The notes beneath the pieces were generated by a model that was given only the letters and a program-made list of their open reading frames with translations, was not told where the DNA came from and searched no databases. 64,000 bases of DNA from Crocinitomicaceae bacterium (GTDB lineage: Bacteria > Bacteroidota > Bacteroidia > Flavobacteriales_D > Crocinitomicaceae): assembly GCA_023957475.1 (NCBI GenBank), contig JAMLHA010000005.1, positions 124,001-188,000 of the forward strand, read 5' to 3'. Shown here in pieces: positions 36,717 through 45,674 of the stretch. Within the stretch, counting starts at the first letter, position 1. Every line of letters begins with the position of its first letter. A program made the translations under genes and the position numbers.

Positions 36717-37718
36717 TTAAATAGTATTCAATTCAAAAGCATACTCATAACTAATTATGTTTTTATCTTTTTCATTTTTCGACCAAGCATTTTCTAAATG
36801 ACTTAGTTCTATAATATTGTTTGTTGTTGTGGATTTAAAAATTTTTGCTACTTTCTCTAAAGTTTCCAATTCACTTTTTAAAAATAATTGTTCATTAAAA
36901 GTACGACCTTTGCGGGCTTTGAATTGTTCACCTATATATCCTTTTGGAAATTGTGTATAAACAATGTTGATTTCATTTTTGTTGGCTAAATACTCAAAGA
37001 TACTTTGAAAATTATGTGGAACAGGACCCATGTTTATTGCTTTGTATCTAACACCGCTTATTGAAAAACAACTTTGCTTAAACATAAAGAAATCAGCGTA
37101 AAACAATAATTTATTCATTTTTGTTTTAAATGGCTCTAGTTTTTCTGAAAAATAAATAATCATTTCAGTAAATTTTTCAAGATTTGGATTTCTATAACCA
37201 GAGTAAATATCTGCTAAATGGCTGCCTAACAGATATTCTTTAATTAAATTGAAATTATTTCGTTCAGTTTCTTCAATTAAAAGTTGTGCTTTTTGAATAT
37301 ACTTTTTCTTTATTTTTTCATCTAATGTTCCACATAATTCAACCATGTCAATAAATTTCTTAGGATCGTTTACCAGTTGAACTAATTTAGCATTAGCAAC
37401 GCTTGGTATTTCACCAACTTCATATTGTCTGTAGGTATTTACACCGAACCCCAAAATTTCAGACATTTTTATTGCTGATAGACCGTATTTCTGTCTAATT
37501 TTAATTATTTCGTCTGGAAAAGGAATATTAAACTTATCCCGGTATTGATTATACACCTGATTTAAATTTATCTCATCTAATGATGTGGTTGTAAATTGTT
37601 CTCCACTATCCTTGCATTTGTAATAATGAAAAATAATTTCAAAATTTTCCTTTCTGAATTCCATTGATCTTTTTTCTCTTATCAATAGCATTTCTTTATT
37701 TGTAAATGGACTTTTCAT
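36717..37718 (-). CDS. SocA/Panacea (DUF4065) domain antitoxin with N-terminal helix-turn-helix
   Basis: A 333 aa protein. The N-terminus (MKSPFTNKEM...FHYYKCKDSGEQF) resembles an MqsA-like zinc region with ligands lost, followed by an Xre-type helix-turn-helix (IIKIRQKYGLSAIKMSEILGFGVNTYRQYEVGEIPS, about 86-122). Residues 180-333 form the SocA/Panacea domain (KMNKLLFYADFFMFK, YKAINMGPVPHNF). Such proteins neutralise and autorepress toxin operons. The toxin gene directly upstream (37725-38085) is broken, so this is now an orphan antitoxin. It may still act as a repressor or protect against related toxins. Family recognition is good; no activity can be shown. Confidence 0.85.
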   Translation of the reverse strand: MKSPFTNKEMLLIREKRSMEFRKENFEIIFHYYKCKDSGEQFTTTSLDEINLNQVYNQYRDKFNIPFPDEIIKIRQKYGLSAIKMSEILGFGVNTYRQYEVGEIPSVANAKLVQLVNDPKKFIDMVELCGTLDEKIKKKYIQKAQLLIEETERNNFNLIKEYLLGSHLADIYSGYRNPNLEKFTEMIIYFSEKLEPFKTKMNKLLFYADFFMFKQSCFSISGVRYKAINMGPVPHNFQSIFEYLANKNEINIVYTQFPKGYIGEQFKARKGRTFNEQLFLKSELETLEKVAKIFKSTTTNNIIELSHLENAWSKNEKDKNIISYEYAFELNTI

Positions 37719-37724
37719 AATTTT

Positions 37725-38085
37725 TTATTTTAAAGGATAATTCATTTTGCGCTCAGCTATATGAAATGAAATACAAATTACACCGCTGTTTATTGCTCCC
37801 ATTGTGATTTTAATATAAACTTCTTTTTTCTTAATCTGTTTTCCAAAAACCCACATGTCAGCACCACCATATAATTATTCTTCAATTGGACCTTCGCTGT
37901 AGTCTTTTGTTTCAAGTTCTTTTAAAATATTTTTTCGATCAATTGGACGAATCTCTAAATCAATCAATGTTTTTACCCCTATCATCACGGAAAAGCACAT
38001 CCCAAATCTTCATTTTTTCTTTAAAATTTTTTAAAAATGAAGTTATTTCCTTTTCTGTAGCCGTGCTTTTTGTGCTGATTTTCAG
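37725..38085 (-). pseudogene. decayed MqsR-like toxin of a Panacea-type toxin-antitoxin operon
   Basis: Reading the minus strand in two frames restores a toxin of about 118 aa. The first part (38085 down to about 37968) reads STKSTATEKEITSFLKNFKE, then MKIWDVLFRDDRGKN. After a tandem duplication of 4 bases (CAATCAAT on the plus strand, 37961-37968) the frame continues IDLEIRPIDRKNILKELETK and DYSEGPIEE, hits a TAA (37875-37877), then continues in frame LYGGADMWVFGKQIKKKEVY, IKITMGAINSGVICISFHIA and ERKMNYPLK, ending in TAA at 37725-37727. The expected ATG is CTG (38083-38085). So three lesions disable it. The MWVFGK...VYIKIT...ICISFH signature belongs to toxins that I recall next to SocA-domain antitoxins in Bacteroidota. 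Confidence 0.8.
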
Positions 38086-38125
38086 TTGTTATAGAATTAT
38101 GTGTATAATATATGCTTATAATTTT

Positions 38126-38140
38126 AACTAGGTTCTAGTT
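38126..38140. promoter_or_regulatory. operator-like dyad upstream of the toxin-antitoxin operon
   Basis: AACTAG-GTT-CTAGTT is a perfect 6-base-arm inverted repeat 40 bases upstream of the toxin start, where an autoregulated toxin-antitoxin promoter would be. Confidence 0.45.
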
Positions 38141-38171
38141 TTATAAAGATATATAATATTTTACAAAGAAA

Positions 38172-38224
38172 CAACTATAAAGTTGAAAAATAGATAATTT
38201 TTAACAAAAAATCAACTATAAAGT
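38172..38224. repeat. pair of CAACTATAAAGT repeats (possible operators)
   Basis: CAACTATAAAGTTG (38172-38185, a palindrome CAACT-ATAA-AGTTG) recurs as CAACTATAAAGT at 38213-38224, in the same orientation 41 bases on. They lie upstream of the toxin remnant and just after the next gene's stop. Confidence 0.4.
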
Positions 38225-38227
38225 ATA

Positions 38228-38497
38228 TTATTTAAAAATTTTTAATCGAATAGGTGGTTGTTTATCATCAAAAATAGCTGAAATATGATAGATGCCGTTT
38301 GGCTGTGTGCTTAAATTTATTTCTTGTTGACTATTCGGTTTTTCAATGGATGTAACTTGGTTTCCAAACATATCAAAAATGATAATTCTATTAATAATAA
38401 AATCATATTTTTTTAAGTCTAATATAAAAATTCCATCCATACTTGTTGCTTTGATTTTCATAAGAGAAATTTTCAACAAAGTAAAGAAAACAAACAA
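38228..38497 (-). CDS. isolated T9SS type A sorting-domain-like ORF, possibly a gene remnant
   Basis: An 89 aa frame (or 77 aa from ATG 38461) that is almost only a type IX C-terminal sorting domain: MDGIFILDLKKYDF, IINRIIIFDMFGNQV, EINLSTQPNGIYHI and a basic end RLKIFK. It has no clear signal peptide, which a T9SS cargo needs. It may be the 3' remnant of a larger surface-protein gene, or a small gene with a poor N-terminus. It lies 29 bases downstream of the GLPGLI gene on the same strand. Confidence 0.5.
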   Translation of the reverse strand: MFVFFTLLKISLMKIKATSMDGIFILDLKKYDFIINRIIIFDMFGNQVTSIEKPNSQQEINLSTQPNGIYHISAIFDDKQPPIRLKIFK

Positions 38498-38526
38498 TCA
38501 GATACAATACGAAGTATGACGTATTT

Positions 38527-39264
38527 CTAATACCACCTAAAGAAACTGGCAATCATCCCTTTTACCATAGGATTGTTTCCCATTTGTTTGGCAATTTCGG
38601 CAGCAAATTCTGTTTTGGAATAAACTTTTATTTTTCCTGTCTCAAAACTTAAATCTTTGTCATTTACTGGGGTTATCTCTACAGATTTAGCAAAATAAAC
38701 CACACCACCATCTTCTGTAGCCAATCCTAAAATAGTTCCTGGTAATCCACTAAATGTTTCTGGTCCCACGGCTGGAATTAACTCTTCTGCATACCACGCA
38801 TACAAACGTGTTGAATCGTCTTTTCTATAAATTGCCATTTTGCAGTCATAACCGGCTAATTTTCTCGTATTATCGGTCATGGTCCAATTAATCTTATTAA
38901 CGGTGTCATTAATAAAAATTTTATTTCCCATTATGTCCAATAAGGTCATTCTATTTCCTGTTGTTCTATTGCTATAAACCGTGTTTTTAATAGACAACAT
39001 ATCCGCTGGTCCAGTAGAAGTGGAAGCGTTCTTTGGAATGAATGACGATCCATTGCTATTGAATGTTAGTACAAACTCATCTACATTGTATTTTTTTTCT
39101 TCTGCTATTTGTTTAAGAAATGGCGGAAGATTTGGAATCTTTAAAAGATTGGTTTTTCGTTCATACGTTATTTTACCAGATTCAACAAACTGACCAAAAG
39201 CTGTTGCTGTTAATAGTAAAATAGCAATTATTGCACTATATTTAGAAAGGGAATTTTTGTTCAT
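38527..39264 (-). CDS. GLPGLI family exported protein
   Basis: A 245 aa protein with a signal peptide (about 1-24, ending TAFGQ) and the family motif SGLPGTILGL (GLPGLI consensus) near residue 185. Other family features are ESGKITYERKTNL at the start and NWTMTDNTRKLAGYDCKMAI. The family's function is unknown. It overlaps the TonB-dependent receptor gene by 23 bases, the pairing usually seen for this family, so both likely act together at the outer membrane. Confidence 0.9.
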   Translation of the reverse strand: MNKNSLSKYSAIIAILLLTATAFGQFVESGKITYERKTNLLKIPNLPPFLKQIAEEKKYNVDEFVLTFNSNGSSFIPKNASTSTGPADMLSIKNTVYSNRTTGNRMTLLDIMGNKIFINDTVNKINWTMTDNTRKLAGYDCKMAIYRKDDSTRLYAWYAEELIPAVGPETFSGLPGTILGLATEDGGVVYFAKSVEITPVNDKDLSFETGKIKVYSKTEFAAEIAKQMGNNPMVKGMIASFFRWY

Positions 39265-41992
39265 TTTCTCTAGTTTTAAAATTATTGAATCGATAGGTTA
39301 AACGCAACAAGAAATAACGTGAAATTATTTTTGTTCGGTTGTCAACTACCATATTTCCAGAAACGGTACGACCAGCATTTATACTTTGATTTAAAATATC
39401 AAATGCTTCAATTGCCAAGTTCAAATTTTCTGTCTTTAAGAAGTTTTTACTTACAGATGCATTCCAAATCAAGTAATTTAAATTGTATCCTTGAGATAAT
39501 TTATCGTTTATGGTGTATCTAGCATCTGTTTTTATTTCAAAACCTAAAGGAAGTCTCCAAGTAACACTAGCCGTATATGTCTGAACGCCATAAGGCGTGC
39601 TAGAAGCTGAATTTAAAGAACTTTTTGGGCTGTTCCAGTCATAACGACCACCAAAATTGAATTCCAATGAATCCCACTGAAATCTAAATTCTCCTCCTGC
39701 TCCAATTAATAGATTGTCTGTAATGTTTTTCTGAGAATTGATAAGGTTTGTAAAATGGCTATAACCAGCTAAAATATTTGGTCTAAATTGTATCGTTCTA
39801 CCTTTGATTGGTACGCCACCACCACCAAAAATGGTACTGTTAAAGTTACCGTTAACGTTAACCGTTTGTGTAATCATTCTACCAAATGCATCATAACTTG
39901 TTGATGTTGCAAACGCATTATCCGTAAGGGAAACGTTCAACCCAGCCCAAATAAACCCGGCAGTCATTGGATTCCATGAATTAAAAAAGGCATTTAAGTT
40001 GTGTGAATAATTTGGGCGAAGTGACGGGTTACCAATTGTTAAACGATTTGGATTGGAATTGTCTTGAATTGGTTGCAAATCATTGATAGAAGGTTGCGAT
40101 GAACTTGTGCTATAGGTAATACGCAATTGTTTACTCATACTAGCTCTATATTGGTAGCGAATACTTGGCAATACATTTGTGAAATTCTGGTGAATGTTGT
40201 TGTTTGAAAATAGATTTATATTGCTAATATCGACATTTCTAACATCAACGCGAATAAACGCCATGTGTTTATCCTTATCAAATTGCAATTTTAATCCTGC
40301 TTTGTGCTCATTTCTTGTTGTTTCAAAACGGTTTGACAATGTTGAATCCAAAATAGAATATGAACCATTCGCAAAATCATGAGATTCTCTATTTTGTTTT
40401 AACAATTCATTTCTAAAATTATACATGATTGTTCCTCTTAAAAACTTGCCAAAAGGCTCCGTATATGAAGCAAAGGCATTGTTAATCATGGTGCTATTGT
40501 AATTGATTTTAGATTGATCTACTGTGTCATTAATCAATGGAAACATTGGAACATTTGTTCTAGTGAGAATTGTTCCATCTGTTTTGTTATCAATGTAATT
40601 GAAGTAATAATCAATGTCTAATTCTCGTTTTGGACGCTTAAACTTGCGAATAAAATTCATTGTTAAATCCCCGTCTAATCCCAACGATTTGTTTTTGTTA
40701 TTGGCAAAAGACTCAAGCGCCGAAACATTGTCTTGTGCTATGTATTGTGTTAGGGTATTGTTATCTGTAAATTGTTGGTCAACTCTAAACGAAGGTTTAA
40801 TGATTAATTTGGTCAAAGAATCCAATTGAGATTCAATTGAAAAATTGATAATGTGGCTTTGACTTCTACTCAAATTATTGGTTGAATCATCTGTGAAATA
40901 CGTTGTATCAGAAAGGAAATATTGGGTTCTGCTTCCAGAATTAGCCTGTAATTCTTTGTTGTAATACGTATAGTTGAAACCAATTTTTGTGTTTTTCTTT
41001 TTACCAACTTTATCTGAGAAATAAATACCTAATTTCCATGTTTTAGGAATACCGCTTGGTTGATTATTAGCAAAAGGATTTCCAAAAGGATCTCCACTGG
41101 TGTCTTCGTTTTCCAAACCAAACTTATTGGCATCACCCCATCCAAAATTTGAACGAGGAGTGTTTGTTCCTAATCCAAAAACGGAAATCTTTTGTGTACT
41201 TTTAAAATGGTTGAATAAAAACTCTCCTTCATAGAATGGCTTCTTGATGTTGGCCAAACCGAAATCAGATGCCCCAGAAACTTTTCCAAAATAACCTTTT
41301 TTAGCATCGTCTTTTAGTTTTAAATCAAGCACTTTTATTTTGTCTTCACTTCCAAATTGTCCATCGTCATCTTTTTCATAAACTTGAACAGACTCAATTG
41401 CTTTTGCGCCTAAATTTTTTGTTGCAATGGTTGGATCACTACCAAAAAACTCATCACCGTCAACCAATACTTTTTTAATTTCTTGCCCTTGTGATTTTAT
41501 TTTTCCATCACTATCTACCTCAATACCAGGTAGTTTTTTTAGTAAATCTTCTACAACAGCGTTTGGACCAACTTTAAATGAATCGGCAATATATACGAGA
41601 GTATCTCCTTTAAAGTAAATAGGATCTTTGTAGGCATAAATAACCAAATCTTGAATTTGTGTTGCTTTATTTGCCATTTTAATCACTGGAATTTCTATTT
41701 CTAAGTTATCTGGATTACCAACAATGTAAAACGATCTGTCATCAAAGCGAGGATGAGAAATAGTCAACATAAAAGTATCCATTTGAATGGTTTTCAATTC
41801 AAATTTTCCATTTTCATCTGTCCGTGCAAATTCAAGGAGTAATGAATCCTTCACTCTAACGGCAGTAGCCAAAGTGTTTGGTAAAACAACGCCATTGGTG
41901 TCTTGCACAACTCCAGAAATTTGCATTTTCTGACCAAATGAAAATTGTGATAAGATGACGAACGTAAAAGCAATGAATAGTTTATTTAACAT
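39242..41992 (-). CDS. TonB-dependent receptor-like outer membrane protein (carboxypeptidase-regulatory N-domain)
   Basis: A 916 aa outer-membrane protein with a signal peptide (1-20, ending SFGQ). A CarboxypepD_reg domain (about 22-105; ISGVVQDTNGVVLPNTLATA), a plug-like domain (about 125-225; VVEDLLKKLPGIEVDSDGKI, KVLVDGDEFFGSDPTIATKN) and an OMP_b-brl_3-type barrel to the end follow. It lacks a C-terminal SusD partner gene, so it is not a standard Sus pair; it pairs with the GLPGLI protein. The substrate is unknown. A consensus promoter lies 22 bases upstream. Confidence 0.92.
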   Translation of the reverse strand: MLNKLFIAFTFVILSQFSFGQKMQISGVVQDTNGVVLPNTLATAVRVKDSLLLEFARTDENGKFELKTIQMDTFMLTISHPRFDDRSFYIVGNPDNLEIEIPVIKMANKATQIQDLVIYAYKDPIYFKGDTLVYIADSFKVGPNAVVEDLLKKLPGIEVDSDGKIKSQGQEIKKVLVDGDEFFGSDPTIATKNLGAKAIESVQVYEKDDDGQFGSEDKIKVLDLKLKDDAKKGYFGKVSGASDFGLANIKKPFYEGEFLFNHFKSTQKISVFGLGTNTPRSNFGWGDANKFGLENEDTSGDPFGNPFANNQPSGIPKTWKLGIYFSDKVGKKKNTKIGFNYTYYNKELQANSGSRTQYFLSDTTYFTDDSTNNLSRSQSHIINFSIESQLDSLTKLIIKPSFRVDQQFTDNNTLTQYIAQDNVSALESFANNKNKSLGLDGDLTMNFIRKFKRPKRELDIDYYFNYIDNKTDGTILTRTNVPMFPLINDTVDQSKINYNSTMINNAFASYTEPFGKFLRGTIMYNFRNELLKQNRESHDFANGSYSILDSTLSNRFETTRNEHKAGLKLQFDKDKHMAFIRVDVRNVDISNINLFSNNNIHQNFTNVLPSIRYQYRASMSKQLRITYSTSSSQPSINDLQPIQDNSNPNRLTIGNPSLRPNYSHNLNAFFNSWNPMTAGFIWAGLNVSLTDNAFATSTSYDAFGRMITQTVNVNGNFNSTIFGGGGVPIKGRTIQFRPNILAGYSHFTNLINSQKNITDNLLIGAGGEFRFQWDSLEFNFGGRYDWNSPKSSLNSASSTPYGVQTYTASVTWRLPLGFEIKTDARYTINDKLSQGYNLNYLIWNASVSKNFLKTENLNLAIEAFDILNQSINAGRTVSGNMVVDNRTKIISRYFLLRLTYRFNNFKTRENEQKFPF

Positions 41993-42013
41993 AAAAAGAT
42001 AGAATTAATAACA

Positions 42014-42045
42014 CAAAAGTAATTAATTGGAAAGAAAAATAACAA
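42014..42045 (-). promoter_or_regulatory. predicted promoter of the TonB-dependent receptor/GLPGLI operon
   Basis: On the minus strand TTG (42043-42045), 21 bases, TACTTTTG (42014-42021). Predicted start near 42008 with a leader of about 16 bases. Confidence 0.55.
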
Positions 42046-42096
42046 AAGAATTTATCAAAGGTTTTATTGGCTGTTAAGTGGTCAAATAAATAGATT

Positions 42097-42954
42097 TCAT
42101 CTTGAAACGAGTTCAAAATACGGACTAAACTTATAAGAATATGTGTTGGTTGGTGTTGTAAAATTCACTTCGTATCCAATTAAATAATCGCCTTCCCAAA
42201 TACTGTTTATTGAATTAAAAACATCTGTTTGAGAGTTGTATTCTCTCAATTCGGAATAATATAACGAAAGGTATTGTAAAATGGTTTTTGTGTCAATGCT
42301 TCTCGCTTTTCTGGCAAAATAAAGAACAAGTAGCGTGTTTTTTAGAAAATCATTTTGTTTGTATGAAGGTAATTGGTTCATTTGACTCTCAAAAAAGTCA
42401 TAAAACTTTTGTTCATTTTCAGTTGGTGCGTAATTGGGATAAACAATAGATTCTCTAGTAATATAAGCTTTATAAATGGATAAAAAATCTTTGGGAAATT
42501 GATAGGCTTGTGTAATTGTAAAATTTTTGACGGAATCAGATGTTTCAAAGTTGATATCCGCATAATAAATAAATGAAGTTGATTGATTTTGAATACTATA
42601 CACATGGTGTTCAATGTATTCAACCTTATTAGAGCTGTTTTCAATAATGCTTTTTTGGTTTTTTATCTTTTCTTCTAAAGATTTGTCAAATTTTCCAAAT
42701 TTTTCATTGTTGTACTTAACTTCATATAGAGAATCTAATTGCCGATAACTATAGGGTTTAATCAAAGTTGTTTGTGCATAAAGCAAAGGAATATAAGAAA
42801 CACTGGAATCTTTATAAGAATCGGTAATGTATTGACTGATAACGTCTTTTCTTTTTTGCGCCAAATCTTCTCGTGTTTCTGATTGGGTATATTTTAACCC
42901 ACATGAATGAGAAACGAATGCCAAACCAATTATTATAGAAAAAAAATGTTTCAT
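42097..42954 (-). CDS. predicted lipoprotein of unknown function
   Basis: A 285 aa protein with a lipoprotein signal (MKHFFSIIIGLAFVSHSCG; lipid-attached Cys at residue 18). The rest is mixed alpha/beta with no motif I recognise. It ends in beta-strand-like repeats (YEVNFTTPTNTYSYKFSPYFELV). It is monocistronic, with a weak -7 element (TATTTTTG on the minus strand at 42968-42975) 14 bases upstream. Confidence 0.75.
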   Translation of the reverse strand: MKHFFSIIIGLAFVSHSCGLKYTQSETREDLAQKRKDVISQYITDSYKDSSVSYIPLLYAQTTLIKPYSYRQLDSLYEVKYNNEKFGKFDKSLEEKIKNQKSIIENSSNKVEYIEHHVYSIQNQSTSFIYYADINFETSDSVKNFTITQAYQFPKDFLSIYKAYITRESIVYPNYAPTENEQKFYDFFESQMNQLPSYKQNDFLKNTLLVLYFARKARSIDTKTILQYLSLYYSELREYNSQTDVFNSINSIWEGDYLIGYEVNFTTPTNTYSYKFSPYFELVSR

Positions 42955-43091
42955 ACAAAAGTTTTATCAAAAATAATGAATATAGCTCTTATAACAGTGA
43001 TTAACCTATTATATTTGATGATATTTAAGTTTTTTTTTACTACATGACATTTTTCAAACAATACAGATAGACTCTACGAATGTTAATTATT

Positions 43092-43396
43092 ATTCTTTTG
43101 GCTTGATCCAAAAGAATCAAAAAATCAAGATGAAAATAATGCTGCCCTCCCGCACTGTCTGTCGCTTGAAATTCTATCGAAGTAGTCCTTCTTGCAGAAG
43201 AAAACGACAAGCGCCTTCGATGAATTTACTACACGGCAGCCATTCTCGCCACCGCTTCCCGCTATTTTCATCGGGCCAACGCACTTTTTGGTTCCTTGTA
43301 AGAACTATCGCTTTGGGATTCTTTTTTAGTCTCGTAGAGACGAAACCGATGTAGAAAATTGATATCCCTCACACCAAAGCTCCGTAGGTGTGACAT
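43092..43396. repeat. probable interspersed repeat element with three hairpins
   Basis: Within the gene-free gap 42955-43517 this block is clearly richer in GC than its flanks. It starts with a perfect 10-base hairpin, ATTCTTTTGG/CCAAAAGAAT (43092-43117), continues with GTCTC-GTA-GAGAC (43329-43341) and ends with TCACACC/GGTGTGA (43369-43393) before seven T. The GCTCCGTAGG and CTCGTAGAGACG pieces resemble intergenic repeats I recall from Bacteroidota genomes. An 83 aa plus-strand frame inside (43103-43354) is very Arg/Ser-rich and does not look like a protein. The remainder of the gap is plain AT-rich DNA. Confidence 0.5.
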
Positions 43397-43505
43397 TTTT
43401 TTATCGATAATTGATTCAATAAAGAAATAAATACTTCTTCTATCTTAAATTTTAATTTTTGTCATGTATTAAAAAGTTTTTTATAAAAAAGCAATCAAAA
43501 ACATG

Positions 43506-43513
43506 TAAATTTG
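43506..43513 (+). promoter_or_regulatory. -7 element directly before rnr
   Basis: TAAATTTG ends 5 bases before the rnr ATG (43518), so transcription would start at or next to the ATG. There is no TTG at the right distance, so it may be chance. Confidence 0.25.
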
Positions 43514-43517
43514 TAGA

Positions 43518-45668
43518 ATGGGTAAAAATAAAAAAGACAAAGCAAAAAAAGGAAAGAAAAACAATTTAAAGGGGAGTGTTACAGCTGCCATTCGTAAATT
43601 ATTTGAAAAAAATGAAGAAAGTGAATTTACCCACCACCAAATTTGCACTCTATTAGATTTAAGAGATGGCGCTTTGCGTCAACTGGCTTTTTCAATATTG
43701 CAGGAGTTAAAAGAGCAAAACATCATTCAATCAATTAGTCACAACACTTTTAAACTAAATCAGTTGTCTTCTTATGTTGAAGGTTATCTCGATTTAAATG
43801 CCAGAGGAGCTGGATTTGTTAGTGCTGATGGTTTTAACAAAGATATATACATTGCGCCTATAGCCGTTGGCAAAGCTATTGGAGGCGATAAGGTTAAAGT
43901 TCGAATTATTCGAATGGGCAAGGAGCGTGTAGAAGGTGAAATTGTAGATGTAATTGAAAGAGAACGAACACATTTTGTGGGAACAATTCAATTGCACGAT
44001 AGCTTTGCGTTTTTAGTGCCTGATAACATTAAAGTTGGTACCGATATTTTCATTCCGAAGGAAAAATTAAATGGTGCAAAAAACGGAGAGAAGGTGTTGG
44101 TTAAAATTACTGTATGGCCAAAAACAGCAGCCAGTCCTTATGGAGAGGTTGTTGAGCGTTTAGGTCAACGAACGGCAAACGACACAGAAATGATTTCTAT
44201 TTTGGTCAATCAAGGCATCGATTATATTTTTCCACAAGATGTTATCGCCCAATCGGAGCAAGTTACTATGGAACTCGATGAAGATGAAATAAAAAAGCGT
44301 CGAGATATGCGTAACGAACTCACTTTTACGATTGACCCCTTTGATGCGAAGGATTTTGACGATGCTTTGTCGTTGAAGAGGTTGGATAATGGCGATTTTG
44401 AGATAGGCGTTCACATTGCGGATGTCAGCCACTATGTACAAGCTGGTTCTCCGATGGACAAAGAAGCTTTGCGACGTTCAAACTCGGTGTATTTAGTGGA
44501 TAGAGTAGTGCCGATGTTGCCCGAGCAACTTTCAAACTTTGCGTGTTCGCTTCGACCAGATGAAGATAAATATAGTTTTTCAGTTGTTTTCAAAATGTCT
44601 GAAGACGGAAAAATTCATGACGTTTGGTTTGGAAAAACCGTGATTCGTTCCAATCGTCGTTTTGCTTACGAGGAAGCTCAAGAAATGATTGAAGGAAAAG
44701 ATGGGGATTATAAAGAGGAAATCCTTTTGTTGGATAAAATTGCCAAAATTTTCCGCAAAAAACGATTAAAAAATGGTGCATTAAGCATTGAATCAGAAGA
44801 AGTTCGATTTAAATTGGACGAAGATAAAAACCCAATAGAAGTGGTCATAAAAACGTCAAAGGATGCGCATAAATTAATTGAAGAATTTATGTTGTTGGCC
44901 AATCGACACGTAGCAGAGTTTATTGCTAAGCCAGCGCCGAATAAAGATGCAATACCATTTGTTTTTAGGATTCACGATGAGCCAGATTTGGCTAAAATAG
45001 AGCTATTCAAAGTGTTTATCGAAAAATTTGGTTACGATTTAGCATCTACCGATGAAGATAAAATTGCGCTAAGCATCAACGCATTATTGGAAGACATTCG
45101 GTATAAAAATGAATATTCCATTATTCAATCAATGGCAATTCGTTCAATGGCAAAAGCTGAATATTCAACGGAGAATATTGGACACTATGGTTTGGCTTTT
45201 GACTATTATACTCATTTTACTTCACCGATTCGTAGGTATGCCGATTTATTGGTTCACCGTATTTTATTTGAAGAGTTGACCACCAAAAAGCACAAATATG
45301 GCAGTGGTTTAAGCGATGTGTGTAAACAAATATCAAGAAACGAGCGAAAGGCAGCAGAGGCAGAACGAGAATCAACCAAATACTTTCAAACCATTTTTGT
45401 GTTGGACAAGATTGGCGAAGAATTTGCTGGTACAATTTCTGGAATCACAGAAAATGGCATGTATGTTAAAATGGATGAAAACCAATGCGAAGGCATGGTG
45501 CCAATGAATCAATTACCAGGTGATCGCTATCATTTTGATGCAGAAAAATACAGAATTGTAGGCGACAAAACGAAGCATGAGTTTAATTTAGGAGATAAAG
45601 TTCGTGTTCGTATTTATGAGGTTTCACCAAGAAGACGACAAATTGACCTGGAATTAGTTGTTGAATAG
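43518..45668 (+). CDS. rnr: ribonuclease R
   Basis: A 716 aa processive 3'-5' exoribonuclease that degrades structured RNA. The basic N-terminus (GKNKKDKAKKGKKNN) precedes a winged-helix segment (about 20-65), cold-shock OB domains (about 70-220), the RNB catalytic core (TIDPFDAKDFDDALSL with the metal-binding Asp residues; YYTHFTSPIRRYADLLVHR) and a C-terminal S1 domain (about 630-712). Length matches the family. It is transcribed alone and converges on the gene at 45675, 6 bases apart. Confidence 0.96.
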   Translation: MGKNKKDKAKKGKKNNLKGSVTAAIRKLFEKNEESEFTHHQICTLLDLRDGALRQLAFSILQELKEQNIIQSISHNTFKLNQLSSYVEGYLDLNARGAGFVSADGFNKDIYIAPIAVGKAIGGDKVKVRIIRMGKERVEGEIVDVIERERTHFVGTIQLHDSFAFLVPDNIKVGTDIFIPKEKLNGAKNGEKVLVKITVWPKTAASPYGEVVERLGQRTANDTEMISILVNQGIDYIFPQDVIAQSEQVTMELDEDEIKKRRDMRNELTFTIDPFDAKDFDDALSLKRLDNGDFEIGVHIADVSHYVQAGSPMDKEALRRSNSVYLVDRVVPMLPEQLSNFACSLRPDEDKYSFSVVFKMSEDGKIHDVWFGKTVIRSNRRFAYEEAQEMIEGKDGDYKEEILLLDKIAKIFRKKRLKNGALSIESEEVRFKLDEDKNPIEVVIKTSKDAHKLIEEFMLLANRHVAEFIAKPAPNKDAIPFVFRIHDEPDLAKIELFKVFIEKFGYDLASTDEDKIALSINALLEDIRYKNEYSIIQSMAIRSMAKAEYSTENIGHYGLAFDYYTHFTSPIRRYADLLVHRILFEELTTKKHKYGSGLSDVCKQISRNERKAAEAERESTKYFQTIFVLDKIGEEFAGTISGITENGMYVKMDENQCEGMVPMNQLPGDRYHFDAEKYRIVGDKTKHEFNLGDKVRVRIYEVSPRRRQIDLELVVE

Positions 45669-45674
45669 ACCTTA

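Noticed and set aside
37886..38131. 81 aa plus-strand frame
   Set aside because: It is antisense to the reconstructed toxin remnant, which explains the sequence better.
43103..43354. 83 aa plus-strand frame before rnr
   Set aside because: Lies within a hairpin-rich repeat-like block; Arg/Ser-rich composition is typical of translated non-coding DNA.
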